Source: an archaeon
GTDB taxonomy: Archaea; Thermoproteota; Nitrososphaeria_A; Caldarchaeales; Wolframiiraptoraceae
DNA length: 25,275 bases
Direction: 5' to 3'
NCBI GenBank assembly: GCA_029258815.1
Contig: JAPDJZ010000160.1
Coordinates: forward strand, 1-25,275
Shown in pieces: positions 6,864-13,544 of the stretch (position 1 is its first letter; each line of letters starts with the position of its first letter). A program made the translations under genes and the position numbers. The notes beneath the pieces are model-generated. The model had not been told where the DNA came from. It worked only from the letters and a program-made list of their open reading frames with translations, and did not search any database.

Positions 6864-7870
6864 CTTTTTATAGCTAGGTTGATTACTATCTCGGCTATAT
6901 CCGCGCCGTACTCCGCGATCCGCTTGAGGCTTTCCACGATGAGCCTTAAGCCCACCGCTGCCTCCATATTCAGCTTGGACTCAGAGATCCGCTTAACCAG
7001 CCCGTTCTCTAGAGACTCCAGGCTCTCGACCTCGAGTATCAGCCTATTCGCCTGCTTCAGGTTCATCTTGAAGACGGATTCCATGGCCTTCTCGTAGATC
7101 GAGAGGGCGGCTCCGCCGAGCTCGATAACCCCCTCCATTATCGGCGAATTTCTCCTAGCCTTCACCAGGGGTATCTGGCTAGCTATGCTCGTCGCGTGAT
7201 CCGCTATCCTCTCTATGCTCTTTATGATCAGCCGGTAGCCCAGGCACTCCCTAGGGCTCTTCAACCCGAGCTCCCTCATGAGCAGCGCGTTCTCCACCGC
7301 GGCCTTGAGCTGCCTAACGCAGAACAGGTAGAATCTATCGACCTCGTCGTCCCTCTGGACTACGTCGTTCGCGAGCGATTCGTCGCCCTCCTTGAGAGCC
7401 TTCAAGGCGTCCCTGCACATGGAGAGGGTCATGAGGTGCATTCGGTTCAGGACCTCCTTTATCGGGAAGTCCACGTGGCCCACCAGGCACCGGATCAGCA
7501 TGTGGTTCGCGGACTCCTCGATCGACTCCAATCCTATCAGCTTCGCCCTCATCAGATTCTTCAGGTAGGGCTTGAACTCGTCGACATCCCCCATGAAGCC
7601 CACCCGGATGACGTCGTAGCCCGCGAGATAGCAGGCTATCAGCTCTCGAGCGAGCTCCTCAGGCCTATTCTCGGGGGTGGCCGTTATCCTAGCCTCGAGC
7701 TGCTCCCCGGGCTTCTGCCTCGGGATTAGGAGGAGGGTGGAGTCCGGCTGGGGGATTAGCTGAACGTAGTCGCCGGGCTTCAGGTTCGCGGCCTCGGCCC
7801 AGCTCTTCGGCAGGGATACTATATAGGTCGACCCTCCGGTAAGCTGAATTCTGCGGAGGAAGAAGGACAT
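6860..7870 (-). CDS. phoU: AbrB-PhoU phosphate-signalling regulator
   Basis: The 336-residue protein has an AbrB/SpoVT-like swapped-hairpin N-terminus (about residues 5-50: RRIQLTGGSTYIVSLPKSWA, then LKPGDYVQLI) fused to PhoU helical-bundle repeats. PhoU-type segments such as MRDLVQR-like VVQRDDEVDRFYLFCVRQLK and RIADHATSIASQIP are visible, with the second repeat ending in RIAEYGADIAEIVIN. These E/D-rich helices bind metal clusters and modulate Pst transport. This domain order is common in archaea, where the AbrB part probably binds DNA. The gene lies about 3.3 kb beyond pstS and outside the pst operon. A minus-strand TATA-like box (TATATA at about 7899-7904) is ~30 nt upstream of the ATG, inside the tail of the MFS gene region. 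Confidence 0.92.
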   Translation of the reverse strand: MSFFLRRIQLTGGSTYIVSLPKSWAEAANLKPGDYVQLIPQPDSTLLLIPRQKPGEQLEARITATPENRPEELARELIACYLAGYDVIRVGFMGDVDEFKPYLKNLMRAKLIGLESIEESANHMLIRCLVGHVDFPIKEVLNRMHLMTLSMCRDALKALKEGDESLANDVVQRDDEVDRFYLFCVRQLKAAVENALLMRELGLKSPRECLGYRLIIKSIERIADHATSIASQIPLVKARRNSPIMEGVIELGGAALSIYEKAMESVFKMNLKQANRLILEVESLESLENGLVKRISESKLNMEAAVGLRLIVESLKRIAEYGADIAEIVINLAIKS

Positions 7871-7906
7871 GCCCCGGTTATAGATTTTGGGGGCCGGTAT
7901 ATAGTC

Positions 7907-9070
7907 TTACTCACGGTCTATGTAGCGGGAGGAGAGGGACGCCGGGATGAGGCCGAGGGCGGGGAAGACGCAGATTAGGGCCAGGGCGTATGATAGGCTC
8001 GTGTGAGCTAGGAGGAGGGCGACGGCCGAGGAGCCTAGGAGGGAGCCGGCGTCGAAGGCGGTTAGATGGAGGGAGTTTCCGAGAACCCTGTGCCTCTCGG
8101 GCGTGGCCTGGGCGACGGCCGAGGCGGTTAGCGGGAAGACGAGGCCGTGGGCGAGGCCCGCTAAAGCTAGGCCTAGGCCGAAGAGGGGGAGGCTTCCGCT
8201 TAGCCCGACTAGGAGGACGCTTAGGAGGGAGGAGAGGAGGGCGGCTTTCATGAGGCTTCCCAGCCCGAGCCTCGCCAGTAGAGGCGACTTGAGCAGGGTC
8301 ATCCTAGCGGCGAAGGCGGTTACGTAGTAGAGGAGGAAGAGGAGTATTACGAGCTGGTCCTCGAGCCCGAAGGAGAGCTTGGCTCTGAGCGGGCCGTAGG
8401 CGGCTATGGCGCCGGCCGCGAGGGAGAAGGAGAGGTAGATTGAGGCGAGGAGCATGTTCGGGGCCTTGAGAACGGGCTTGATGCTCTGCCGCTCGACCTC
8501 GAGCCTCCAAGCCTCCCCAGCCCTCCTAAGCTCCTCTAGGAGAAGGGCTACGCCGGCTATCGGCATCGCCGCGATGAGGGCCGTGGCTAGGAGGACCGTT
8601 CTAAGCTCCGCGACGCCCCGGAGGAAGACGCCGATCAGGGGGCCGAGCCAGAAGCCCAGGGCGAGGGAGGCGGTGTAGCCCGTTACGGATTTCTCGAGCT
8701 CGCGCGGGTCGGCTAGAAGCTCGACCGCCGTTAGGAAGAGGACGTGGTTTACGGCCGTGGCGACCCCGTGGATCGCCCGGAAGAGGGAGAAGGAGCTCGG
8801 ATCCCAGCTGAGGCCGTAGCCCGCTATCGACGCCGCGTTAAGCCCGAGGCCGAGTAAGAGTATTTGCAGGATGTTCCTCCTAACGAGCATGGAGCAGGGT
8901 ATCCTCAGGAAGGCCGAGACTAGGAAGGCGAGGGGGATTATCAAGCCGACCTCCTGCTCCGAGGCCCCGAGATCCCGGTAGAGGTAGATGGGGAGGATCG
9001 GGTTAAGGAGGAAGATCGTGCTTATGAAGACGAGGGCCGCGAAGTTGAGGAGCATGAGCCTCGAAACCAA
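7907..9070 (-). CDS. Major facilitator superfamily transporter
   Basis: The 387-residue integral membrane protein has about 12 predicted helices in two halves. The first helix is LMLLNFAALVFISTIFLLNPILPIYLY. The loop between helices 2 and 3 carries a basic motif, VSAFLRIPCSMLVRRNILQI, equivalent to MFS motif A (usually GxLaDrxGrr). Helices rich in Gly/Ala/Leu follow, including LALGFWLGPLIGVFLRG near residue 135, and a central cytoplasmic loop (about 185-200) links the halves. Overall it resembles sugar/drug exporter-type archaeal MFS proteins, but the substrate cannot be read. ATG at 9070 and the internal ATG at 9055 are both possible starts. It ends 36 nt before the phoU start on the same strand. 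Confidence 0.88.
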   Translation of the reverse strand: MVSRLMLLNFAALVFISTIFLLNPILPIYLYRDLGASEQEVGLIIPLAFLVSAFLRIPCSMLVRRNILQILLLGLGLNAASIAGYGLSWDPSSFSLFRAIHGVATAVNHVLFLTAVELLADPRELEKSVTGYTASLALGFWLGPLIGVFLRGVAELRTVLLATALIAAMPIAGVALLLEELRRAGEAWRLEVERQSIKPVLKAPNMLLASIYLSFSLAAGAIAAYGPLRAKLSFGLEDQLVILLFLLYYVTAFAARMTLLKSPLLARLGLGSLMKAALLSSLLSVLLVGLSGSLPLFGLGLALAGLAHGLVFPLTASAVAQATPERHRVLGNSLHLTAFDAGSLLGSSAVALLLAHTSLSYALALICVFPALGLIPASLSSRYIDRE

Positions 9071-9304
9071 GGAACCGGAGCACCCCTCTAAAGCAGCCGC
9101 GAGCGAAACCCATCCAGAATCACCGAGATATTAGGATGAAGGCGGAGGGCTTTCCGAGCCAGGGGGAGCCGGAAACGCCCCCTCCACGACCAAGGCTACT
9201 TCAAGCCAGATTTCAAGCACGGAAGAAAAATAAGTTTCATAGGAGCAAGCACCCCCGCGGTCTAAAAACTCGAAAAAGCTTATATGACCATGAAAGTCAT
9301 CTTA
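9071..9304. other. Intergenic region before the candidate ncRNA
   Basis: This 234-nt stretch has no convincing coding content. The plus-strand frame opening at 9136 has low-complexity Pro/Arg composition and runs through the structured RNA. It contains the minus-strand upstream region of the MFS gene. It also holds a GC-rich CACCCCCGCGG (9250-9260) that matches the 3' end of the tRNA-Tyr in inverted orientation, and the TATA box listed separately. Confidence 0.5.
9277..9289 (+). promoter_or_regulatory. TATA-like promoter of candidate ncRNA
   Basis: AGCTTATATGACC has its TTATAT core at about 9280-9285. This is ~25 nt upstream of 9310, where a 13-bp terminal helix begins. The spacing is the same as that between the TATA box and the SRP RNA in this window. 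Confidence 0.6.
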
Positions 9305-9305
9305 T

Positions 9306-9415
9306 GATTGGGCTGGTGGGGCTTCCCCGGGGGCTCCGTCGGTCCACCACTCATCACGGATCAGATGCGCTCGGAGATTCTTCACGGCCCTCCTTTAGGG
9401 CCTCACCAGCCCTGA
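9306..9415 (+). ncRNA. Candidate structured non-coding RNA, unassigned
   Basis: The segment of about 107 nt is bounded by a 13-bp helix. GGGCTGGTGGGGC (9310-9322) pairs with GCCTCACCAGCCC (9400-9412), with one G-U pair. Inside, GGCCCT (9386-9391) / AGGGCC (9397-9402) can form a hairpin that competes with the last 3 bp of the helix. CTCCG (9334-9338) can pair with CGGAG (9372-9376). A TATA-like box lies at the correct distance upstream, and a T5 tract at 9445-9449 could terminate transcription. It does not show 5S rRNA, tRNA, RNase P, C/D or H/ACA signatures. The frame through it encodes an implausible Ser/Arg/His-rich peptide. A gene for a small RNA is the simplest reading. The function is unknown. 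Confidence 0.55.
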
Positions 9416-9500
9416 TCTAAACTAAAATCGGAGCGTATTCTTGCTTTTTCAAAATTTCGACTCAAAAATTTTAGGTAATTTTATTTAGCCGTTTTAGAGC

Positions 9501-9968
9501 TTATGGTAACCAATCTATTTCGTCTTCATTTACTATCCTGAATCGCTTGCCGTCGAAGACTATACAGGCAATCTCGTGATCCGTAGCATAGGCTAATGCA
9601 TCTTGATCGAAGCCCGATGTAGCCGCTATCGCTAAGTGATCGAAATAGAATTCCTCTCTTCCTTCTTTACAAGCATCTTCAATATCCTTAGCAGATTCAA
9701 TAAGCTTGAAAATATGGTTTCGCTTCACACTACTCTTCATGTCTTTACATTCAATCCATAGATCATGCTCCTCCTTAAAGAGAAGGCCAGACTTCCAATA
9801 TACGTGAACATCGATCTCATAAGGTCTCTTAACCCGGAGGCCATTCATCAAAATATTCGTCTCAACTTTCTCAGCATCAAAATATCTCTTAGCCCATCTA
9901 GCAACCCTCTTCTCAAACTTATGCCCTCTCTTCTGAGCCGCCCGAGCCCTAGACCGAGAAACCGGCAT
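9501..9968 (-). CDS. PD-(D/E)XK restriction endonuclease-like protein
   Basis: The 155-residue protein has a compact nuclease fold. An N-terminal helix with a conserved glutamate (KRGHKFEKRVARWAKRYF) is followed by YEIDVHVYW and LWIECKDMKSSV. This is the D...(E)xK layout of Mrr/RecB-like PD-(D/E)XK nucleases. The catalytic D is in EIDV and the E-x-K in IECK. The later strand HLAIAATSGFDQDALAYA resembles the Mrr-type core end. Single-domain length and absence of a methylase or recognition subunit suggest an orphan nuclease or a defence remnant. Base composition is clearly more AT-rich than the neighbours, and codons such as AAA/ATA/TTA are used more, suggesting acquisition. It lies downstream of tRNA-Tyr, on the side where integrated elements usually sit. 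Confidence 0.8.
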   Translation of the reverse strand: MPVSRSRARAAQKRGHKFEKRVARWAKRYFDAEKVETNILMNGLRVKRPYEIDVHVYWKSGLLFKEEHDLWIECKDMKSSVKRNHIFKLIESAKDIEDACKEGREEFYFDHLAIAATSGFDQDALAYATDHEIACIVFDGKRFRIVNEDEIDWLP

Positions 9969-10150
9969 ACCACCAAACTAAAGGCTCACACAAAGATATT
10001 CTTTTTCATAAGGCGTTACACGGCGCGCCGCCAATCAGACTACATAAAAAACCTATCCGAGGCCACGAGCAAAGAGCTCAATAAGCCTATACGAGAAGGA
10101 GTGGAAAAAAGGGAGAGAGGAGGGAACACCCCCACCATCATATTTAAATG
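9969..10150. other. AT-rich spacer between nuclease gene and tRNA-Tyr
   Basis: This spacer shares the AT-rich composition of the nuclease gene. It holds ATATTTAAATG near 10140-10150, directly beyond the tRNA 3' end, which may help terminate tRNA transcription or act as a minus-strand promoter for the nuclease gene further on. No gene and no direct copy of the tRNA 3' end (attR-like) was found within it. Confidence 0.4.
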
Positions 10151-10275
10151 TCCCGCGGGGGTGATTTGAACACCCGACCATCCGGTTTCTGTCCGCCTGG
10201 TAGGCTGAGGCCCGCGCCTCCCCTTTCCCGGGCGCGGCTACAGCCGGACGCTCTACCAGGCTGAGCTACCGCGGG
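10151..10275 (-). tRNA. tRNA-Tyr(GUA) with intron
   Basis: The acceptor stem is CCCGCGG / CCGCGGG with discriminator A. The C1-G72 pair is the archaeal tyrosine identity pair. The D-arm GCTCAGCCTGGTAGAGC and T-arm GGGTGTTCAAATCACCC are canonical. The anticodon stem TCCGG (10248-10244) pairs with CCGGA (10185-10181), and the loop starts C-T-GTA, giving anticodon GUA. A 51-nt insertion (about 10187-10237) follows loop position 37. This is the canonical archaeal intron site, and the flanks can form a bulge-helix-bulge. A TATA-like TTAATTAG on the minus strand near 10302-10309 lies ~30 nt upstream and overlaps the end of the broken coiled-coil gene. Confidence 0.95.
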
Positions 10276-10305
10276 GGTCGTTTCCTTACTTGTCTTGGGG
10301 TCTAA

Positions 10306-10717
10306 TTAACTCTTTCCGGGTTTTTTGGGGGTTGTTAGGGTTTTTGCGAGCTTTTCGACTTCTTTTCTGAGTTCTTGGCTTAGTTTTAGGAGTTCTTTTA
10401 GCCGGCTTATCTCCTCCGAGAGCTTTTCAAGGTTTTTTCGGGGGGGCTAGGGACTCCAGCTCCTCCGGCTCGGGCTTCTCCGCTTCCCCGGGCTTTTCTC
10501 GGGCTGGCTTCGGCTCCTCCTGCCCCACCTCGGCCTCCCCCTCCTCCGGCTTCGGGGCTTCGAGGGGTATCGGCTCGAGCTCCTCAGCCGGGTGGGGTTG
10601 CTCGGGCTGGATCTCCCCGGGGGCGGCCGCGCGGGGCTTTTTCTCGAGCACCTTGGCTAGGGCGTATTGGGTTGCCAGGATCACTATGGAGATTAGGAGC
10701 CATGTCGCGGGATCCAT
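10306..10717 (-). pseudogene. Membrane-anchored Pro/Glu-rich coiled-coil protein, frameshifted
   Basis: From ATG at 10717 (GTG at 10720 is an alternative) the frame gives about 96 residues. One N-terminal membrane helix (WLLISIVILATQYALAKVL) is followed by a long Pro/Glu-rich stretch. It stops at TGA 10427-10429 right after a C7-G-A6 homopolymer run (minus strand). In the +1 frame, directly beyond that run, an uninterrupted 40-codon segment encodes a strong coiled coil (LEKLSEEISRLKELL, then LRKEVEKLAKTL) ending at TAA 10306-10308. No start codon exists in that frame. So the original protein was probably ~136 residues, and an indel, sequencing error or slippage has split it. Its start overlaps the stop of the truncated gene upstream (TGATG), showing an operon. 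The family is not recognised. Confidence 0.65.
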
Positions 10718-10893
10718 CACAGCTCGCCCACCATGCTCGAGATGCTTTCGGTTAGCCTGCTCGTTAGCTGGATGATCTCGAGGGACGCGTGGTAGGCTAG
10801 GAGGTGGGCTACGCCGGGTATCGTTAGGAGGGCTCCGAGGCCGTATGCGAAGGTGAAGGAGAGGTCTCCGCGGAGCCTGTAGTATGCTAGGGA
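10717..10893 (-). pseudogene. 3' fragment of a membrane-protein gene
   Basis: The minus frame reads a protein-like C-terminus (LAYYRLRGDLSFTFAYGLG, one membrane segment around ALLTIPGVAHLLAY, then an amphipathic helix ending SISSMVGEL and TGA). The stop overlaps the ATG of the downstream membrane/coiled-coil gene. No start codon or coding-like sequence exists upstream of about 10893. There the plus-strand archaellin fragment begins, so the gene has lost its 5' part. Too little is left to name the family. Confidence 0.5.
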
Positions 10894-11112
10894 CCCCCTA
10901 CGTCCACATCGGGAGATGGGGATAACCTGCTCGAATTCGGCGAGCTCTGGAAGATCGTGGTCGACGTGGAGAACATCTACGGCGGAATCGATAGCGTGGA
11001 GCTTCAGCCGAACGACGCCTTCAAGATCGAGATAAAGCCGTCCGTCGGATCCATCCTGAAGGTCGAGAGAACCGTCCCGCCCTCCATCGACCCGGTGATG
11101 GACCTAGGCTAA
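10891..11112 (+). pseudogene. Archaellin (flagellin) C-terminal fragment
   Basis: The plus frame encodes ~73 residues without a start codon. From about 10912 it reads GDGDNLLEFGELWKIVVDV and ends LQPNDAFKIEIKPSVGS, then ILKVERTVPPSIDPVMDLG and TAA. The pattern L-x-P-N-x-x-F-x-I-E-I-K-P-x-x-G-x-x-L-x-x-x-R-T-x-P is typical of archaellin C-terminal beta domains. The class III signal peptide, hydrophobic helix and first two thirds of an archaellin are missing, and an in-frame stop lies at 10888-10890. This is a 5'-truncated remnant. The break coincides with the truncation of the opposite-strand membrane gene. Confidence 0.7.
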
Positions 11113-11227
11113 GCATCCGGCCCCGCGGGACCTCCCTTCCACCCCCACTTTTTTATGCTTAAATAGAGTCTCCGAGAAGCTATCCCTAGACTAAGGGTGG
11201 AGAGCTGAGCAGCAGGAGGCTTACGCT
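11113..11227 (+). promoter_or_regulatory. dnaG promoter and leader
   Basis: A TATA-like GCTTAAATAG lies at about 11156-11165. A leader of roughly 35 nt contains a clear Shine-Dalgarno, AGGAGGC, about 9 nt upstream of the TTG start at 11228. This gene therefore appears to use a leadered message, unlike many neighbours. Confidence 0.55.
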
Positions 11228-12388
11228 TTGAGCATCGGAGCGCCTTCGATAAAATATCTGATAGAGGCTAGGATAGAGGTTAACGGGGTCGTCGATAGGA
11301 ACGACGTGGTCGGGGCTGTCTTCGGCCAGACCGAGGGGCTTTTCAGCAGCGAGTTCGATCTGAGGGAGCTTCAGAAGAGCGGGAGGATAGGGAGGATAGA
11401 GATCTCGGTAAGCGTTCAGGGGAACAAGACCTACGGCAAGATAAAGGTCCCATCGGCCCTAGACAAGTATTCCACGGCCTTGATAGCGGCCATGATCGAG
11501 AGCATAGAGCGCGTCGGACCCTACGCGGCCACCGTTAAGATCGAGAAGATCCACGACCTGAGGGCCGAGAAGCGGAAGAAGATAATCGAGCGGGCTAGGG
11601 CGATCCTCTACGAGTGGGAGAAGAGCAAGATACCCGAGGAAGACGAATTGATGAAGGAGCTCGAGGAATCTCTGGTGAAGGCCAAGATCGTGGAGCTCGG
11701 CCCCGAGAAGATCCCCGCCGGCCCGGACGCGGAGAAGGCCGACGAGCTCATAATAGTCGAGGGGAGGGCCGACGTGATAAACCTGCTCCGCCACGGCTAC
11801 ACGAACGTGATCGCGGTCGAGGGAATCAAGATACCCGAATACGTTAAGGAGCTCGCCGGCCGAAAGCGCAGGGTGATAGCCTTCCTAGACGGAGACCGCG
11901 GAGGAGATATGATACTCTACGAGCTGAGAAACGCTGGGGTTAGGATCGATAGGGTCGCGAGGGCGCCCTACGGGAAGGAGGTCGAGCAGCTCACCGGAAA
12001 GGAGATCCTAGACGCGCTCCATCACGCTATACCGGCGGAGGAGGCCTTCAAGCAGCTAAAGCTTCCGAAGCGCGTCGAGAAGCCCGCCGTCGAGGTTCCC
12101 GAGGAGGTGAAGAAGCGTATCGAGGAGGTTAAGGAGAGGCTCATGGCCGTGATCCTCGACGAGAACCTGACGGAGCTCAGGAGGGTTCCGGTCAGCGAGC
12201 TGGCTCAGGAGCTCGAAAACCTCAGGGACAGCGCGAAGTACGTGGTCTTCGACGGCATAGTTACCCAGAGGCTCGTCGACATACTCTCCGAGAAGGGGGA
12301 TACGGTCTACCTGATAGGGGTTAGGATCGGGGAGATCTCGAAGCCCTCCGAGAACGTTAAGACGCTCACCTTCGACCGGATTCGATAA
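11228..12388 (+). CDS. dnaG: Archaeal DnaG-like primase (Toprim)
   Basis: The 386-residue archaeal DnaG has a Toprim domain and is associated with the exosome; it also has reported primase activity. The N-terminal domain (KYLIEARIEVNGVVDRNDVV, then AVFGQTEGL) is the archaeal DnaG signature. The Toprim core begins at about residue 172 with ADELIIVEGRADVINLLRHG, supplying the catalytic glutamate (about 178). It continues with VIAFLDGDRGGDMI, which contains the metal-binding DxD (about 221-223). The C-terminal part keeps a helical arm and the LIGVRIGEISKP tail. The start is TTG, chosen because of the Shine-Dalgarno AGGAGGC. The 3' end overlaps the convergent pelA gene by 23 nt. The length is typical. 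Confidence 0.95.
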   Translation: MSIGAPSIKYLIEARIEVNGVVDRNDVVGAVFGQTEGLFSSEFDLRELQKSGRIGRIEISVSVQGNKTYGKIKVPSALDKYSTALIAAMIESIERVGPYAATVKIEKIHDLRAEKRKKIIERARAILYEWEKSKIPEEDELMKELEESLVKAKIVELGPEKIPAGPDAEKADELIIVEGRADVINLLRHGYTNVIAVEGIKIPEYVKELAGRKRRVIAFLDGDRGGDMILYELRNAGVRIDRVARAPYGKEVEQLTGKEILDALHHAIPAEEAFKQLKLPKRVEKPAVEVPEEVKKRIEEVKERLMAVILDENLTELRRVPVSELAQELENLRDSAKYVVFDGIVTQRLVDILSEKGDTVYLIGVRIGEISKPSENVKTLTFDRIR

Positions 12389-13460
12389 TCCTCTTCAGCG
12401 GAAGCCTATATCTCAGGATCGCGACCACGCCGCCCAGCCTCATGACCTTATCCGACGCCTCCAGGCCATCCAAGATCACCTGAAGATCGAGCTTCCCCCG
12501 CTCCGCCGCCTCCAAGAGCTTCTCCAAAGCCTCACTCTCCAAGTTGCTCCATAGGTAGGATTCGGCGACCAAGGCCGTCTCCACCGCTCCGAGCTTCCAA
12601 GCTTCGTAAACCTCCTCGAGCCCTATCGCGACGCGCTCCGGATCCCGGGACATGGCCTCGATGAACCTCTCGACCATGGCGCTATCCCTAAACGGCTTAA
12701 GTTCTCGAAGGAAATCCGGAAGCCTGCCCAGCTTCAGGGCTTCCCTCACCCCGGTCTCCCCGCCCGTCGAGGTATCCAGGCACGCCAGAACCCTCTCCGA
12801 AAGCCCTCCCCCGCGCCTCCTAAGATAGCTCAGGAACTTCTCCGAGAAGATTCGGGGGCCGAGGACTACTATCCCGACGCCCTCCGGAAGCTTCCTCAGC
12901 TCGCCCACCGCCTCCTCGAAGAAGTCCTCTAGATTCTGCTCGCTCCACGAAATCGATTTATCGACCCGGGGGAGGTGCTTCGAGTATAGGACGCTCAGCC
13001 CCCGGTTGGAGAACTCCGCGACCGCGAGCTCCTCGTCGTCCAGCGACACGCACGCGACCCGGATAGGCTTCTCCCGGCGCTTATAGCTCTCGGCGAAGGC
13101 CCTAAGCCTCTCGAAGCCCCTCCTCGACTCCAGCCTAACCTCAACCCCCGGAAGAGCCGTTATCGTATGATGTTTTCCGATCAGGTCTAGCTTTCTGCTT
13201 TCGTAGACTATTCTCCCGGAGAACCTCACCCTGCGCATAAGCGGATCCGCGGCCTTTGCCTCGACCTCGATCCCGAGGACGACCTGAACCCTCTCGCTAT
13301 CGATCTTCCCGCTGGCCCTCTCCTTCTTAAGCTCCCTAGAGGTCTTCGAGTAGAGCACGTCGCCGGGCCTAACGAGCCTGAAGACGTTGATCAGGTCCAG
13401 GCTGTTCTCGGGAACTATTACGATGAGCCTCCTCGCCGAGTCAAGCCGCTTAACGATCAT
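12366..13460 (-). CDS. pelA: Pelota (Dom34) mRNA surveillance/ribosome rescue factor
   Basis: The 364-residue protein is an eRF1-like factor that, with aEF1A/ABCE1, splits stalled ribosomes. The N-terminal Sm-like domain (VPENSLDLINVFRLVRPGDV to VEVEAKAADPLMRRVRFSGRI) has the Pelota hallmarks, including the ...G.I..E.....GKHHTITALPG segment (about residues 80-108). The central domain (VACVSLDDEELAVAEFS) and C-terminal eRF1-domain-3-like region (ALVAESYLWSN, then LRYRLP) follow. The GGQ of release factors is absent, as expected for Pelota. A TATA-like GTTTATCTT (minus strand, about 13489-13497) lies ~30 nt upstream of the ATG and suggests a leaderless message. It converges with dnaG. Confidence 0.95.
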   Translation of the reverse strand: MIVKRLDSARRLIVIVPENSLDLINVFRLVRPGDVLYSKTSRELKKERASGKIDSERVQVVLGIEVEAKAADPLMRRVRFSGRIVYESRKLDLIGKHHTITALPGVEVRLESRRGFERLRAFAESYKRREKPIRVACVSLDDEELAVAEFSNRGLSVLYSKHLPRVDKSISWSEQNLEDFFEEAVGELRKLPEGVGIVVLGPRIFSEKFLSYLRRRGGGLSERVLACLDTSTGGETGVREALKLGRLPDFLRELKPFRDSAMVERFIEAMSRDPERVAIGLEEVYEAWKLGAVETALVAESYLWSNLESEALEKLLEAAERGKLDLQVILDGLEASDKVMRLGGVVAILRYRLPLKRIIESGRR

Positions 13461-13544
13461 CCGGCAACGCGGAAAAGTCGCGAGGCCATAAGATAAACCT
13501 AAGAGCAGGATCTCCCTCCTAGAAGCCCCGGAGCCTCGGGGAGG

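Noticed and set aside
9306..9415. Candidate RNA as 5S rRNA, tRNA, RNase P RNA, or box C/D RNA
   Set aside because: No CCGAAC-type 5S loop, no GTTCRA T-loop and no RNase P core motifs. A CTGA at 9412-9415 and ATGATT at 9304-9309 lie outside the helix, the wrong way round for a C/D kink-turn.
9136..9420. Plus-strand open frame of 94 codons through the candidate RNA
   Set aside because: Composition is rich in Pro, Arg, Ser and His with no domain-like pattern, and it runs through a stable RNA fold that has its own promoter.
9250..10163. Classical tRNA-integrated element with direct att repeats
   Set aside because: The only match to the tRNA 3' end is inverted and 11 nt long, and no integrase is present.
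10427..10717. Programmed -1 frameshift at the A6 run
   Set aside because: The -1 frame gives only a few residues before a stop; the coiled coil needs a +1 shift, so indel or transcriptional slippage is more likely.
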